Source of the DNA: SIG653 sp964509125 | GTDB lineage: Bacteria > Bacillota > Clostridia > Oscillospirales > CAG-382 | NCBI GenBank assembly: GCA_964509125.1 | Contig: CAZDVZ010000001.1 | Location: 62,001-126,000 of the forward strand | Reading direction: 5' to 3' | Length of the DNA: 64,000 nt | In this document: in pieces, positions 8,572-17,683 of the stretch | Layout of the letters: each line of letters begins with the position of its first letter | How positions within the stretch are numbered: the first letter of the stretch is position 1 | Program-made: the position numbers and the translations under genes | The notes under the pieces: generated by a model | Database searches by the model: none | Told to the model about the DNA's origin: nothing | Seen by the model: the letters and a program-made list of their open reading frames with translations, nothing else

Positions 8572-9131
8572 AAAAACAAATAAATCCGGGAACACTTCTC
8601 ACTCCGCTTCCCGCTGTAATTGTTACTTGCGGGACAATGGAAAACTCAAACGCCATAACCGTTGCATGGACGGGAATAATCAATTCTACACCGCCTATGC
8701 TATATATTTCCCTGCGTCCCGAAAGGCATTCGTTTGAAATTATTAAAAATTCAGGTGAGTTTGTAGTAAATCTTACCACAAGTGCGCTCACTTTTGCTAC
8801 GGATTTTTGCGGAGTAAGATCGGGTAGAGATGTGGATAAGTTTAAAACACTCGGACTGACAAAACAAAAAGCAAATTTAGTTGAAGCTCCAATCATTGCA
8901 GAATCTCCCGTCGCTTTGGAATGTAAAGTTACGGAAATTAAAGAACTTGGAAGCCACCATATGTTTATAGCTAAAATTTTATGTGTGGATGCAGAAGAAA
9001 AATATTTTGATTCCAAAGGTAAACTTAATTTTGAGCAAATGGGACTTATTACTTATTCTCACGGAACATACAATGCCACCGGAACCAAAAAAGGTTATTT
9101 TGGATTTTCCGTGGCGAAAAAGAAAAAATAG
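8568..9131 (+). CDS. Flavin reductase (DIM6/NTAB) family protein
   Basis: A 187-residue FMN-binding split-barrel protein. The N-terminal block PAVIVTCGTMENSNAITVAWTG and the segment PPMLYISLRPERHS are typical of flavin reductase-like proteins that bind FMN and reduce flavins or act as small oxidoreductases. The region EFVVNL follows as in relatives. The C-terminus is a Lys-rich tail. The ATG overlaps the stop of the upstream serine hydrolase, so the two form an operon. Confidence 0.85.
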   Translation: MKKQINPGTLLTPLPAVIVTCGTMENSNAITVAWTGIINSTPPMLYISLRPERHSFEIIKNSGEFVVNLTTSALTFATDFCGVRSGRDVDKFKTLGLTKQKANLVEAPIIAESPVALECKVTEIKELGSHHMFIAKILCVDAEEKYFDSKGKLNFEQMGLITYSHGTYNATGTKKGYFGFSVAKKKK

Positions 9132-9133
9132 AG

Positions 9134-9166
9134 CTTTAATCCATCTTTAATCTTTTAGTGCATAAT
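9134..9166 (+). promoter_or_regulatory. Tandem TTTAAT-N5-TTTAAT operator and promoter of the two-component operon
   Basis: TTTAAT at 9135-9140 and again at 9146-9151 form a direct repeat with 11-bp period, the geometry of OmpR-family regulator sites and close to the published CiaR pattern TTTAAG-N5-TTTAAG. An extended -10 TGCATAAT ends at 9166, with the hexamer CATAAT 9 bp after the second half-site. This suggests autoregulation by the regulator encoded at 9188. Confidence 0.6.
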
Positions 9167-9187
9167 TAAATCAAAGGAGGTGTCCTT

Positions 9188-9859
9188 ATGCGGATCCTAA
9201 TTGCAGAAGACGAAAAAGATCTCAACCATATTATAAAGAAAAAATTAGAAAAAAGCGGTTATTCCGTAGACTCTGTATTTGACGGAGAAGAAGCTTTGGA
9301 ATTTATTGAGTCTGCAGAATATGACGGCATAATACTGGATGTGATGATGCCAAAATGCAACGGTTTTCAAGTTTTGGAAAAGATAAGAAAAGGCGGAAAT
9401 AAAACGCCCGTCCTCTTCCTCACCGCAAGAGATGCCATTGAAGACAAGGTGAAAGGACTGGATTCCGGAGCGAATGATTATTTAATAAAGCCGTTTTCTT
9501 TTGATGAGCTGTTAGCGAGGATAAGAGCTATGACACGAGTTTCTTTCGGAATATCCGATGCTATATTATCTTTGGGTGATCTCACAGTAAACTGTTCAAC
9601 TCACGAAGTGACTCGAAACAACAGAATTATTTCTCTATCGGCAAAAGAGTTTGCGATGCTCACTTACATGATGAACAATAAAGGGCGGGTTTTGTCCAGA
9701 GAACAACTTGAAAACCACCTTTGGAGTTTTGATTACGAAGGCGGATCTAATATTGTTGAAGTGTATATCAGCTATTTACGAAAAAAAATAGATGAAGGTG
9801 AAGAAAAAAAGCTAATTCACACAATACGCGGGGTTGGCTATGTAATGAAGGAAGAATAA
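9188..9859 (+). CDS. OmpR/PhoB-family response regulator
   Basis: A 223-residue transcription factor with an N-terminal receiver domain (residues 1-115) and a C-terminal winged-helix domain (about 125-220). The acidic pocket MRILIAEDEKD, the phospho-acceptor Asp in GIILDVMMP and the conserved Lys in DYLIKPF are present. The DNA-binding domain carries LSAKEFAMLTYMMNNKGRVLSREQL and ends in IHTIRGVGYVM, both typical. An AAAGGAGGTG Shine-Dalgarno lies just upstream. It is followed one base later by its cognate kinase gene. It probably acts on the repeats at 9134-9151 and 11251-11274. Confidence 0.96.
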   Translation: MRILIAEDEKDLNHIIKKKLEKSGYSVDSVFDGEEALEFIESAEYDGIILDVMMPKCNGFQVLEKIRKGGNKTPVLFLTARDAIEDKVKGLDSGANDYLIKPFSFDELLARIRAMTRVSFGISDAILSLGDLTVNCSTHEVTRNNRIISLSAKEFAMLTYMMNNKGRVLSREQLENHLWSFDYEGGSNIVEVYISYLRKKIDEGEEKKLIHTIRGVGYVMKEE

Positions 9860-9860
9860 A

Positions 9861-11246
9861 ATGTCTGTTAAAACGAAGGTAACGCTTTGGTTTTCCATTA
9901 TACTTGTAATTATAGTTTCTTTGACTTTCGTTTCCATTATATCGGTTAGCGGGTCAGTCCTTGAAAAAAACTCGAAAAATGATCTTATCAAAATTGTTGA
10001 AAAAAACGTAGACGAAATTGAGTATTACTACGTCCTACATTACGACAAGCAGGATAAATATGATGTGTATATTTCATATAATGACGGGTATCTTCAAATT
10101 GATGACGACTTTCTGGACAATGTCAGAGGAATAAACACGGCATTATATGACGAAAACAGCAACTTGATATACGGAGAAAATCTACTTGGAGAAGAGCTGT
10201 CAAACCTTAATTTTTCCGATTCCGTCATTCAAACTTTAACAATATCCGGTGTAAAGTACTATGTTTTTGACAGAAAATTAGAAGGAGAAGATTTAAACGG
10301 ACTTTGGCTCAGAGGAGTTATTTCCGAAGCAGAAAACGAGACAAAACTATCTGACATTTCAAGAATATCTTTAATATCCCTTGTTATTATTTTAATTATA
10401 GGAATATTCATAGGGGTATTCATTGCGGGGAAAGTTTTAAGTCCCATAAAAAAAATTACCGATGCAGCGGTAAGAATAAGCAACGGAAACAACCTTAAAG
10501 AACGAATAAACTTGGGCGAAGGAAAAGACGAAATCAAAACACTTGCCAAACAGTTTGATGACATGATGGATAAGCTGGAAAAAAACTTTGAAAAAGAAAA
10601 ACGGTTTACATCCGATGCTTCTCATGAGTTGCGTACACCCGTCTCCGTCATCTCGGCACAATGCGAATATATTCTTGAATCCCCCAAAGATAGCACAGAA
10701 TATGTGGAAGCGTTTGAAGTTATTTCACGCCAAAGCAAAAAAATGACAAATTTGATAAACGATATGCTTTATTTTTCAAGGTTTGAAAATAAAAAGGGAG
10801 ATTATGTGATGAGAAAAATAGATTTTTCAAAATGCGTTTCTTCCCTTTGCGAGGATCTGAGCTTGATAAAAGATAAAAACATAACTCTCTCGTACTCAGT
10901 TGACGAAGGGATTGAGATAAGCGGAGAAAAAGAGCTTTTAGAACGCCTTATAACAAACCTTATAAGCAATTCTTACAAATACGGAAAAGAAAACGGAGAG
11001 ATTAAAGTTTCTTTAAAAAAGGAACAAAGCAAAACCGTTCTTTCCGTCTGGGACAACGGAATTGGCATTTCGGAAGACGATATGGGCAAAATCTTTGAAA
11101 GATTTTATTGCTCAGACAAATCGAGAAGCGGATCCGGTACAGGATTGGGACTCGCCATCGCAAAAGAGATTGCTATCTTTCACGGCGGCGATCTGTTTGT
11201 TGAAAGTTCTCCAAAAGAAGGTACAACATTCAAATTTATTATATAA
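9861..11246 (+). CDS. Sensor histidine kinase
   Basis: A 461-residue membrane kinase. TM1 lies near residues 8-30 and TM2 near 168-192, enclosing an extracytoplasmic sensor of about 140 residues. A HAMP linker (KVLSPIKKITDAAVRIS) and a HisKA domain with the phospho-accepting His in FTSDASHELRTPVSV follow. The ATPase domain has an N box (LITNLISNSYKYG), a G1 box (VWDNGIGIS) and a G2 box (GTGLGLAIAKEI). It should phosphorylate the regulator encoded just upstream. Its Shine-Dalgarno GAAGGA lies in the end of that gene. The signal is unknown; the downstream PepSY protein may take part. Confidence 0.96.
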   Translation: MSVKTKVTLWFSIILVIIVSLTFVSIISVSGSVLEKNSKNDLIKIVEKNVDEIEYYYVLHYDKQDKYDVYISYNDGYLQIDDDFLDNVRGINTALYDENSNLIYGENLLGEELSNLNFSDSVIQTLTISGVKYYVFDRKLEGEDLNGLWLRGVISEAENETKLSDISRISLISLVIILIIGIFIGVFIAGKVLSPIKKITDAAVRISNGNNLKERINLGEGKDEIKTLAKQFDDMMDKLEKNFEKEKRFTSDASHELRTPVSVISAQCEYILESPKDSTEYVEAFEVISRQSKKMTNLINDMLYFSRFENKKGDYVMRKIDFSKCVSSLCEDLSLIKDKNITLSYSVDEGIEISGEKELLERLITNLISNSYKYGKENGEIKVSLKKEQSKTVLSVWDNGIGISEDDMGKIFERFYCSDKSRSGSGTGLGLAIAKEIAIFHGGDLFVESSPKEGTTFKFII

Positions 11247-11249
11247 AAA

Positions 11250-11320
11250 CTTTAATTATTAATGTTCCTTTAATTTTTTCGGTGTAAAATAAGGCTGTAA
11301 AAGTTAAAGGAACATTTTTT
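11250..11320 (+). promoter_or_regulatory. Regulator site, promoter and inverted repeat ahead of the PepSY gene
   Basis: ATTAAT-N5-TTTAAT (11258-11263, 11269-11274) repeats the site found upstream of the response regulator, with one mismatch. An extra TTTAAT lies at 11251-11256. TGTAAAAT gives an extended -10 whose hexamer begins about 10 bp after the second half-site. The site sits in a 13-bp inverted repeat (AATGTTCCTTTAA at 11261-11273, TTAAAGGAACATT at 11304-11316) followed by a T-run, which could also terminate the two-component transcript. Confidence 0.55.
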
Positions 11321-11378
11321 ATTTCCTAAATATTACAACTTTCCGCAAATTTTATTAGCGGAAGGAAAGGAGAAAAAC

Positions 11379-12905
11379 ATGAAAATAAAAAAATTTTTTT
11401 CAACACCTAAAAGAACCGTTTTTACAATAAGCGTTATAATTTTTTCTTTAGCGTTGATTGGAGTAATCTCCGTTTTTACCGTTTATGCAATTGTGGAAAA
11501 CAATTCTATTGGTAAAAATACCGCTATAGATACTGCTTATGCAGCAGCAGGTATCACCTCGGAGCAAGTAGACGCCGTTAATGCAAAACTCAAATTTGAT
11601 GATGGAAAATTCGTATATGACGTTGAATTTTATTCGGGAGGAAAAGAATATGAATATAAAATAAAATCCTCAGACGGCTCCATTATAGAATTTGAAAATC
11701 CGGATTCTTACAGTTCAAGCACACCCGTTATAACCGTTGATAAAGCAAAAGAGATTGCTTTATCTCATTCGGGAATTAATGCAGAAAGCGCCACATTTAC
11801 CAAAGTAAAGTTAGACAAAGATGATGGAATTGAAGTGTATGAAATTGAATTTTACACCTCAGATAAAGAATATGAATATGAAATTTCAGCCCACAACGGA
11901 GCTGTAAAAAGTGCAAAAGTCGATTCTCTTTTGTCACTTCGTTCTGACGACAATTCATCTACTGACGAAATTAAAAACATAATTACTTTAGATGAAGCAA
12001 GAAATATTGCCGTATCCGATGCAAATGTTGCTTTGGAAAATACAACTTTTACAAAATCCAAATTTACAGAAGGAGATAAAAACAACCTTTCAGTTTACGA
12101 ATTTCAATTCATTAATGAAGGCAAAGAATATAAATATAAAATCGAAGCAACAACAGGAGAAATACTAACGCTAAAAGAAGAAGAAACCGCAAATGCTGAC
12201 GAATTTATAGGCCCGGAAGCCGCAAAAACAGCAGCGCTTTCTCACGCAGGACTTTCAGTAGAAAACATTGCGTGGTCAAAATCCGAGCTTGATGAAGATG
12301 ACAATATTTTCTATTATGAAGTGTTTTTTCAAAGTTCTGAATCCTCAGGATTTTATTCATATGAATACAAAATAAATGCTTTAGACGGATCTGTAATAAA
12401 ATCGAAGAAAAAAGAGGCAACCTCAGTATATGAAAATCTCATCACGGAAGAAGAAGCTTTAACGGTGGCAATGGATCATGCAAATTTAAAAGACTCCGAC
12501 ATTATAAAAGTTGAAATTGAGTTTGATGAAGATGATTTTTATTACGATGTTGAGTTTCAGCATTTGATTCAAAACAAAAACAGCTTCGAATGCACCGAAT
12601 ATGAGTATAAAATTCACGCTTCGTCAAAAGAGATAATTAACTTTAAAAAGGAAAAAGACAATATATCTTTTGACACGACACTCTATGAAGCCGTTGAGGT
12701 TGCAAAGCAAACCGCTTTGAATAAAATTGCAGAATTTAATGGTCTTGATTCTATTACATCAAACTTTAATATAACTAAAGCGAAATTGGAAAGTAAAAAC
12801 TCTTTGGTAACGTACGATGTGGAGATCATATACAATGGTATTGAATACGAGTTTACCATTGATGAAACGGGCAAAGAAATTATAGGCTGGGAAATTGATG
12901 ACTGA
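11379..12905 (+). CDS. Membrane-anchored multi-PepSY-domain protein
   Basis: A 508-residue protein with one N-terminal membrane segment (about residues 15-38) and the rest outside the cell. The outer part is a string of roughly six related units, each starting with an EAKxIALSHAGI/DAAxxHANL-like helix and ending in a YDVEFxxGGKEYEYKI-like strand. This is the PepSY pattern. PepSY domains are associated with protease inhibition or regulation at the cell surface. The gene directly follows the two-component operon and has that regulator's putative site upstream. It is probably a target gene or a sensory partner of the system. AAGGAAAGGAG precedes the ATG. Confidence 0.85.
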   Translation: MKIKKFFSTPKRTVFTISVIIFSLALIGVISVFTVYAIVENNSIGKNTAIDTAYAAAGITSEQVDAVNAKLKFDDGKFVYDVEFYSGGKEYEYKIKSSDGSIIEFENPDSYSSSTPVITVDKAKEIALSHSGINAESATFTKVKLDKDDGIEVYEIEFYTSDKEYEYEISAHNGAVKSAKVDSLLSLRSDDNSSTDEIKNIITLDEARNIAVSDANVALENTTFTKSKFTEGDKNNLSVYEFQFINEGKEYKYKIEATTGEILTLKEEETANADEFIGPEAAKTAALSHAGLSVENIAWSKSELDEDDNIFYYEVFFQSSESSGFYSYEYKINALDGSVIKSKKKEATSVYENLITEEEALTVAMDHANLKDSDIIKVEIEFDEDDFYYDVEFQHLIQNKNSFECTEYEYKIHASSKEIINFKKEKDNISFDTTLYEAVEVAKQTALNKIAEFNGLDSITSNFNITKAKLESKNSLVTYDVEIIYNGIEYEFTIDETGKEIIGWEIDD

Positions 12906-13020
12906 TAAAAATGAGGTGTGAAAATTTCACGTCAAAGTATGTCATATCTCTATGAGCCAATGTAAGTTATCGCACAATTTATCCATTTACAACATTTCTT
13001 TCTTATACAAATTATAGAAA

Positions 13021-13057
13021 AAAGCAGTAAAAAACGATTTTCGTTTTTTACTGCTTT
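13021..13057. terminator. Bidirectional terminator between convergent genes
   Basis: A perfect 17-bp stem (AAAGCAGTAAAAAACGA with its complement) and a 3-nt loop. A/T runs on both sides suit termination of both the PepSY gene and the convergent cohesin-repeat gene. Confidence 0.8.
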
Positions 13058-13077
13058 CTCTTTTATTGCACAAATAT

Positions 13078-14826
13078 TTAAGCAATTATCATTTTTCCGT
13101 CAGCATCAAATGAATAAACGCCCGATGCCACAAGACCGTTTGCTTTCGATTCACTTACGCCGTAAGAGCAGTTTTTAACAGCCTTTTTGGATGAATTGAT
13201 GTAATAATAGTTGCCTTCTTCGTCTTGAACTACGCCTGCATATGTAGCAACTCCGTTTACGTAGTAACGAATTTCTCCGTCTTCATCAAAAGAAAGTCCC
13301 TCTTTTACATCAAGAATCATAACACCATTTTCATCAAATGAATAAACGCCCGATGCCACAAGACCGTTTGCTTTCGATTCACTTACNNNNNNNNNNNNNN
13401 NNNNNNNNNNNNNNNNNNNNNNNNNNNNNNNNNNNNNNNNNNNNNNNNNNNNNNNNNNNNNNNNNNNNNNNNNNNNNNNNNNNNNNACGTAGTAACGAAT
13501 TTCTCCGTCTTCATCAAAAGAAAGTCCCTCTTTTACATCAAAAATCATAACACCATTTTCATCAAATGAATAAACGCCCGATGTCACAAGACCATTTGTT
13601 TTCGATTCACTTACGCCGTAAGAGCAGTTTTTAACTGCTTTTTTAGATGAATTGATGTAATAGTAATTTCCGTCCAAATCTTGAACTACGCCTGCATATG
13701 TAGCAGCTCCATCTACCATATAAATAACGTCGCCATTTGCTAACTTTGCAACGCCCACAAGCTTGCCGTTTTCATCAAATTGATATTTTCCCTCAATGAG
13801 CAAACCGTTTGCTCTGGTTTCACTAATTCCGTAAGTGCAGGATTTAACTGCTTTTTTAGATGAGTTTATATAATAGTAGCTTCCTTGGGAATCTTGAACT
13901 ACGCCTGCATATGTTGCCTCGCCGTTTACATAATAACGTATTTCGCCGTCTTCATCTACACGAAGTCCATCAGAAGAAGTTTCCGGAACGATCATTTTGC
14001 CATCTGCGTCAAATTGATAAACTCCCGCAGGGAGAAGTCCGTTCGCTTTTGCCTCGGTTATACCGTAAGAACAGTTTTTAACCGCTTTTTTAGATGAATT
14101 GATGTAATAATAGTTCCCTTCTTCATCTTGAACCAAGCCTGCGTATGTAGCTTCGCCATTTACATAATAGCGTATTTCTCCGTCTTCGTCAAAGCAAAGA
14201 CCATCTTTCGGAACATCCAGAAATGTAGAAGCTGTTCCGCTTTGTTTGCCCTTAACGCCAACAGCGGTTCCTCTTGTTGTGCCTTTAACGCTTCCTTCCA
14301 CCATGGAAAAAATAATTTCATCGCCATTTGCAACAGTATCCAAAACTGTAAAAGGAATTGTAATAACAATATCGCCATCATTTATAAGGCCTTGATATGT
14401 TTGACCTTCTTTTTCGAAAGGATAAGAAATAAGATCTATAAACATACAAGCATATATGCCGTTTGTACTGTCATATTTACAGATCTGCTCATATCTTGCC
14501 GATAAAGCCTCAACACCGCTTAAAGAAACGGTATACATTGGAACCGTGGTCATAAATGCATCCATGTTATCTCCGGATTCCGTAATAACACCCGCTACCT
14601 TTGTTTCATCAAAATCGAGACTAAACTCAACAGCGTCAAGTTCTGTTACGATATCTCTTATTGAAATAACTACATTGATTGTATCACCGGGTTTTGCTGT
14701 TTCGGGCACGGTAATATCAAGAACAAAAGCTGCGTCTGCCGTTGTTTCGCTTGCGGCGAAAGCGTTTGTAACGAAACACACGCTAAGCATCGCAAAAATG
14801 AGGATTGCACTAACTAATTTTTTCAT
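13078..14826 (-). CDS. Secreted protein: cohesin-like domain plus five ~65-residue repeats
   Basis: From the ATG at 14826 (AAGGAG Shine-Dalgarno 9 nt upstream) the protein has a signal peptide, MKKLVSAILIFAML to AFAASE. A cohesin-like beta-sandwich follows at about residues 30-190 (ITVPETAKPGDTINVVISI, VEFSLDFDETKV). Five tandem repeats of roughly 65 residues come next, each with DEDGEIRYYVNG, ATYAGVVQDEEGNYYYINS, SKKAVKNCSYG and a VYxFDxxG end. Similar Tyr/Gly-rich repeats occur in surface proteins of ruminococcal Clostridia and may bind cell-wall or extracellular glycans (inference). A run of 100 N interrupts the fourth repeat but keeps the frame, with room for exactly the expected 34 residues. 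Confidence 0.8.
   Translation of the reverse strand: MKKLVSAILIFAMLSVCFVTNAFAASETTADAAFVLDITVPETAKPGDTINVVISIRDIVTELDAVEFSLDFDETKVAGVITESGDNMDAFMTTVPMYTVSLSGVEALSARYEQICKYDSTNGIYACMFIDLISYPFEKEGQTYQGLINDGDIVITIPFTVLDTVANGDEIIFSMVEGSVKGTTRGTAVGVKGKQSGTASTFLDVPKDGLCFDEDGEIRYYVNGEATYAGLVQDEEGNYYYINSSKKAVKNCSYGITEAKANGLLPAGVYQFDADGKMIVPETSSDGLRVDEDGEIRYYVNGEATYAGVVQDSQGSYYYINSSKKAVKSCTYGISETRANGLLIEGKYQFDENGKLVGVAKLANGDVIYMVDGAATYAGVVQDLDGNYYYINSSKKAVKNCSYGVSESKTNGLVTSGVYSFDENGVMIFDVKEGLSFDEDGEIRYYXXXXXXXXXXXXXXXXXXXXXXXXXXXXXXXXXXVSESKANGLVASGVYSFDENGVMILDVKEGLSFDEDGEIRYYVNGVATYAGVVQDEEGNYYYINSSKKAVKNCSYGVSESKANGLVASGVYSFDADGKMIIA
13387..13486. other. Assembly gap (100 N) inside a coding repeat
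   Basis: Exactly 100 N fall in the fourth ~65-residue repeat of the cohesin-repeat protein. Flanking copies are nearly identical, so the assembler probably collapsed or could not bridge them. The number of repeat units is therefore uncertain. Confidence 0.97.
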
Positions 14827-15005
14827 AAAACAATACTCCTTAGTTTTTTTAAACGGATATGAAATTTTAATTTTACAAACCCGCATATTAAATTTATACC
14901 ACACAATTTCGCATTAATCTATTTTTTTTTGAAAATATTCTTTTTTTTCAATGGCAAAAAATTAACATTTTAGCCAAAAGCTCATCCCAAATATTCAAAA
15001 GTCCG

Positions 15006-15033
15006 GGGACCGCAAAGATCGCGTTGCGGTCCC
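15006..15033 (-). terminator. GC-rich terminator of the ABC transporter operon
   Basis: GGGACCGCAA and TTGCGGTCCC form a perfect 10-bp stem a few bases past the stop of the minus-strand operon. On the minus strand it is followed by CGGACTTTTG. Confidence 0.7.
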
Positions 15034-15040
15034 GAATATT

Positions 15041-17683
15041 TTAAATATCATATTTTGCCAAAATTTCGCTTGGGGTTTTGCGTAAAAGTAAAATTATAGG
15101 AATTATACCGCATACCACACTTAAAGCATATAGAATAATCAGTACGATCCCCGCATACCAAATTGGGTAAAAAAGCATTTCCTCAACCAACGAAGATACA
15201 GCAAGACACGCGCCTATAAATCCGCTGGATAAAAGATAGCCGGGTAGCACCGTAAGAGAAGAAACGACCAAAGCCTCTATAAAAAACTTGAAAGTCATGT
15301 TTCTTTTGGAAACACCTATGGCACGGTATATTCCCACCTCTTTCACTCTGCTCATAAGTGAAGAACGCATAATGAAATACATACACAGGCTCAATAGTAT
15401 CAAAACAACAGCCATTGATGTAAGGTTAGATATAATTATTTCTTTTGTATCGGCAATAGTGTTTTGAAAAATATTGTCCGGCGTTACTACGGCAGGAAGT
15501 TCATACTTCGTCTTCAGATCTGAAAATTCAGATTTAAGCCACGATTCCGTGAGAGCTACATCATATGAATGGACAACAGTGTAAGTTACATCACTGTAAT
15601 AAGAATCTGAATAAAATGCGTCATAGATAAATGTGGAATCATATATATATCCACTGCTGCCCAAAGCCGATTCATCAGTTTCGCCTATTTGCTTTGAAAA
15701 AGCCACGAAATCGGTTTCGCTTACGAGGTATGAAATATCATAATTAAAAACGCCGTATATATCCTCTTCTTGAAAATTTATTGCATATTTATTAGGATCA
15801 TTCACCAGCTCTTCAAGTACTTTTTCAGTGGGTGTTTCTCCATAAAGCCTTTTGTAATCCAAAATCAATAAATACTCTTTTGCCGTAATGACGTTTTCAA
15901 TTTTAATGTCGCGGCCGTTTATCTTGACAGTACTGTTTTTTTGCGGGAGATCTGTTGATTTTTCGTAACGGGTTACAATAACCCCGCTCCCTTCGGAAAC
16001 TTCAATGCCATACTCAGAAGCGAGAACAACTTTAAGGCCCGACTGATTGATAACATACTGCGCCATAGATCTCTCGGATAAATAAACTGCGCTTTCAGAG
16101 GATTTTACCACGCCTACAATTCTTATATTTTCACCGCCCACAGTAAAATCCGAAGATGTAAGGCCCAAAAGATCATTGTATTCCGAAATATACCCCAAAG
16201 TTGATTTTTCAATCAATTTATCTGCCAAATCTGTTGTGATAATAATATCATATTGTGAAATATCATCTTTTTTGCCGGCTACAAGAGGCAGATCTTTCAC
16301 TAATTCTGTTCCAAGATAAACAGCATTGGCAGATATCGTGGAAGAAAAGTAATTTTGCGAAAATGTTTCAAATTGTCCCGGCTCAAAACTTATACTTTTA
16401 TCGCCTGAAGGATATTCATGGGAGATTCTTATATAATCTATGCCGGATTCTTCATTCTTTACCGCATTGTTCAGTTTTTCCGAAACCGCATTATCATCTG
16501 TATAAACATAAAAAACATTATGATTATAAGAGTCTTTAGCGTCTAAAATATCCGATACAGATATTCCGAAGCCTGCACACATAAACACAAAAACAGCGGC
16601 AAAAAGGCACATACAACGGCGCATCATCTTTTTTCCGCGCTTTTGTTTTTGAGAAAAGACGGCGTATCCGCTTTTAACTGAATTTTTAAAAGCAAAAAGC
16701 GTACCAAACCGTGTCCCGCTTATGGGAGGAAGTTTTGACATTTGAAGTTTCAAATTTTTTTCCGCTTCTTCATATTTTTGCTTATATACTCCCTCTTTAA
16801 GCTTTATCTCGCTTGAGTCTTCAAGGACTTGAACATTTGAAGAATCTATCTTCACATAAAATTTCCCACCATTATTTATTATTTTAAGGTTTATGGGAGC
16901 TTTGGAAGATTCTCCATAATATTCAATGTTGACGTTTTCATGATTCAAACTGGTTTTTTCAAATTCACCCAAATAAATTGCATTTTTATCTTTTTGATAA
17001 AACCCGCTTGCTGACTCATTATTTTTTATATTAACAACTTTGCCGTCAGACAGTTCGATTACTGTATCACAATAATAATCAACAAGATTGGCTTCGTGAG
17101 TTACAAGCAACACCAAATGTTCATTGGATATTTCTTTCAACAGATCCATTATCATTACGGTATTTGCTTCATCCAAATTTCCGGTTGGCTCATCTGCAAG
17201 AATAATTCCCGGATTTTTGACAATGGCGCGAGCAATTGCTATTCTTTGTTGCTGTCCGCCCGAAAGTGTGTCCGGAGTTCTTTTGGAATATTTCTCCATT
17301 CCCACATTTTCAAGTGCTGCCATAACTCTTTCTTCAATTACCGAAGGATCTTCAACTCCGCAAAGCATCAAAGCGTTTGCTACGTTTTGAAAACAAGTTT
17401 CTTCTTTGCACAGATTGTAGTTTTGAAAAATATATCCCATAGATTGGTTTCTTACCATATCAGCATTTCGAGATATGTCATTTCCATTCACATCAATAAT
17501 TCCCGAATGAAATTTATCAAGACCGCCTATGACGTTAAGAAGAGTAGTTTTTCCGCACCCGCTTTTCCCAAAAATTGCAACCATGCCTTTTTCGGGAAGC
17601 TGTAAATTAATATCATTAATTACATGAATCTCATTTTGTCGTCCCTTGTTGAAGAATTTGTGGAGAGAATTTATTTTTATCAT
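15041..17683 (-). CDS. ABC transporter, fused ATPase-permease (MacB/FtsX type)
   Basis: An 880-residue fusion. Residues 1-220 are an ABC ATPase with Walker A GKSGCGKTT, signature LSGGQQQRIAIARA and Walker B IILADEPTGNLD. Residues about 350-880 are an FtsX/MacB-like permease with one membrane helix near 352-375, a large extracytoplasmic domain, and three C-terminal helices (near 765, 815 and 850). The motif SRVKEVGIYRAIGVSKRNM is characteristic of this permease class. These transporters act by mechanotransmission on extracellular peptides, antibiotics or lipoproteins rather than by classical transport. The start overlaps the stop of the upstream ABC gene by 4 nt, so the two proteins probably form a heterodimer. 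Confidence 0.9.
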   Translation of the reverse strand: MIKINSLHKFFNKGRQNEIHVINDINLQLPEKGMVAIFGKSGCGKTTLLNVIGGLDKFHSGIIDVNGNDISRNADMVRNQSMGYIFQNYNLCKEETCFQNVANALMLCGVEDPSVIEERVMAALENVGMEKYSKRTPDTLSGGQQQRIAIARAIVKNPGIILADEPTGNLDEANTVMIMDLLKEISNEHLVLLVTHEANLVDYYCDTVIELSDGKVVNIKNNESASGFYQKDKNAIYLGEFEKTSLNHENVNIEYYGESSKAPINLKIINNGGKFYVKIDSSNVQVLEDSSEIKLKEGVYKQKYEEAEKNLKLQMSKLPPISGTRFGTLFAFKNSVKSGYAVFSQKQKRGKKMMRRCMCLFAAVFVFMCAGFGISVSDILDAKDSYNHNVFYVYTDDNAVSEKLNNAVKNEESGIDYIRISHEYPSGDKSISFEPGQFETFSQNYFSSTISANAVYLGTELVKDLPLVAGKKDDISQYDIIITTDLADKLIEKSTLGYISEYNDLLGLTSSDFTVGGENIRIVGVVKSSESAVYLSERSMAQYVINQSGLKVVLASEYGIEVSEGSGVIVTRYEKSTDLPQKNSTVKINGRDIKIENVITAKEYLLILDYKRLYGETPTEKVLEELVNDPNKYAINFQEEDIYGVFNYDISYLVSETDFVAFSKQIGETDESALGSSGYIYDSTFIYDAFYSDSYYSDVTYTVVHSYDVALTESWLKSEFSDLKTKYELPAVVTPDNIFQNTIADTKEIIISNLTSMAVVLILLSLCMYFIMRSSLMSRVKEVGIYRAIGVSKRNMTFKFFIEALVVSSLTVLPGYLLSSGFIGACLAVSSLVEEMLFYPIWYAGIVLIILYALSVVCGIIPIILLLRKTPSEILAKYDI

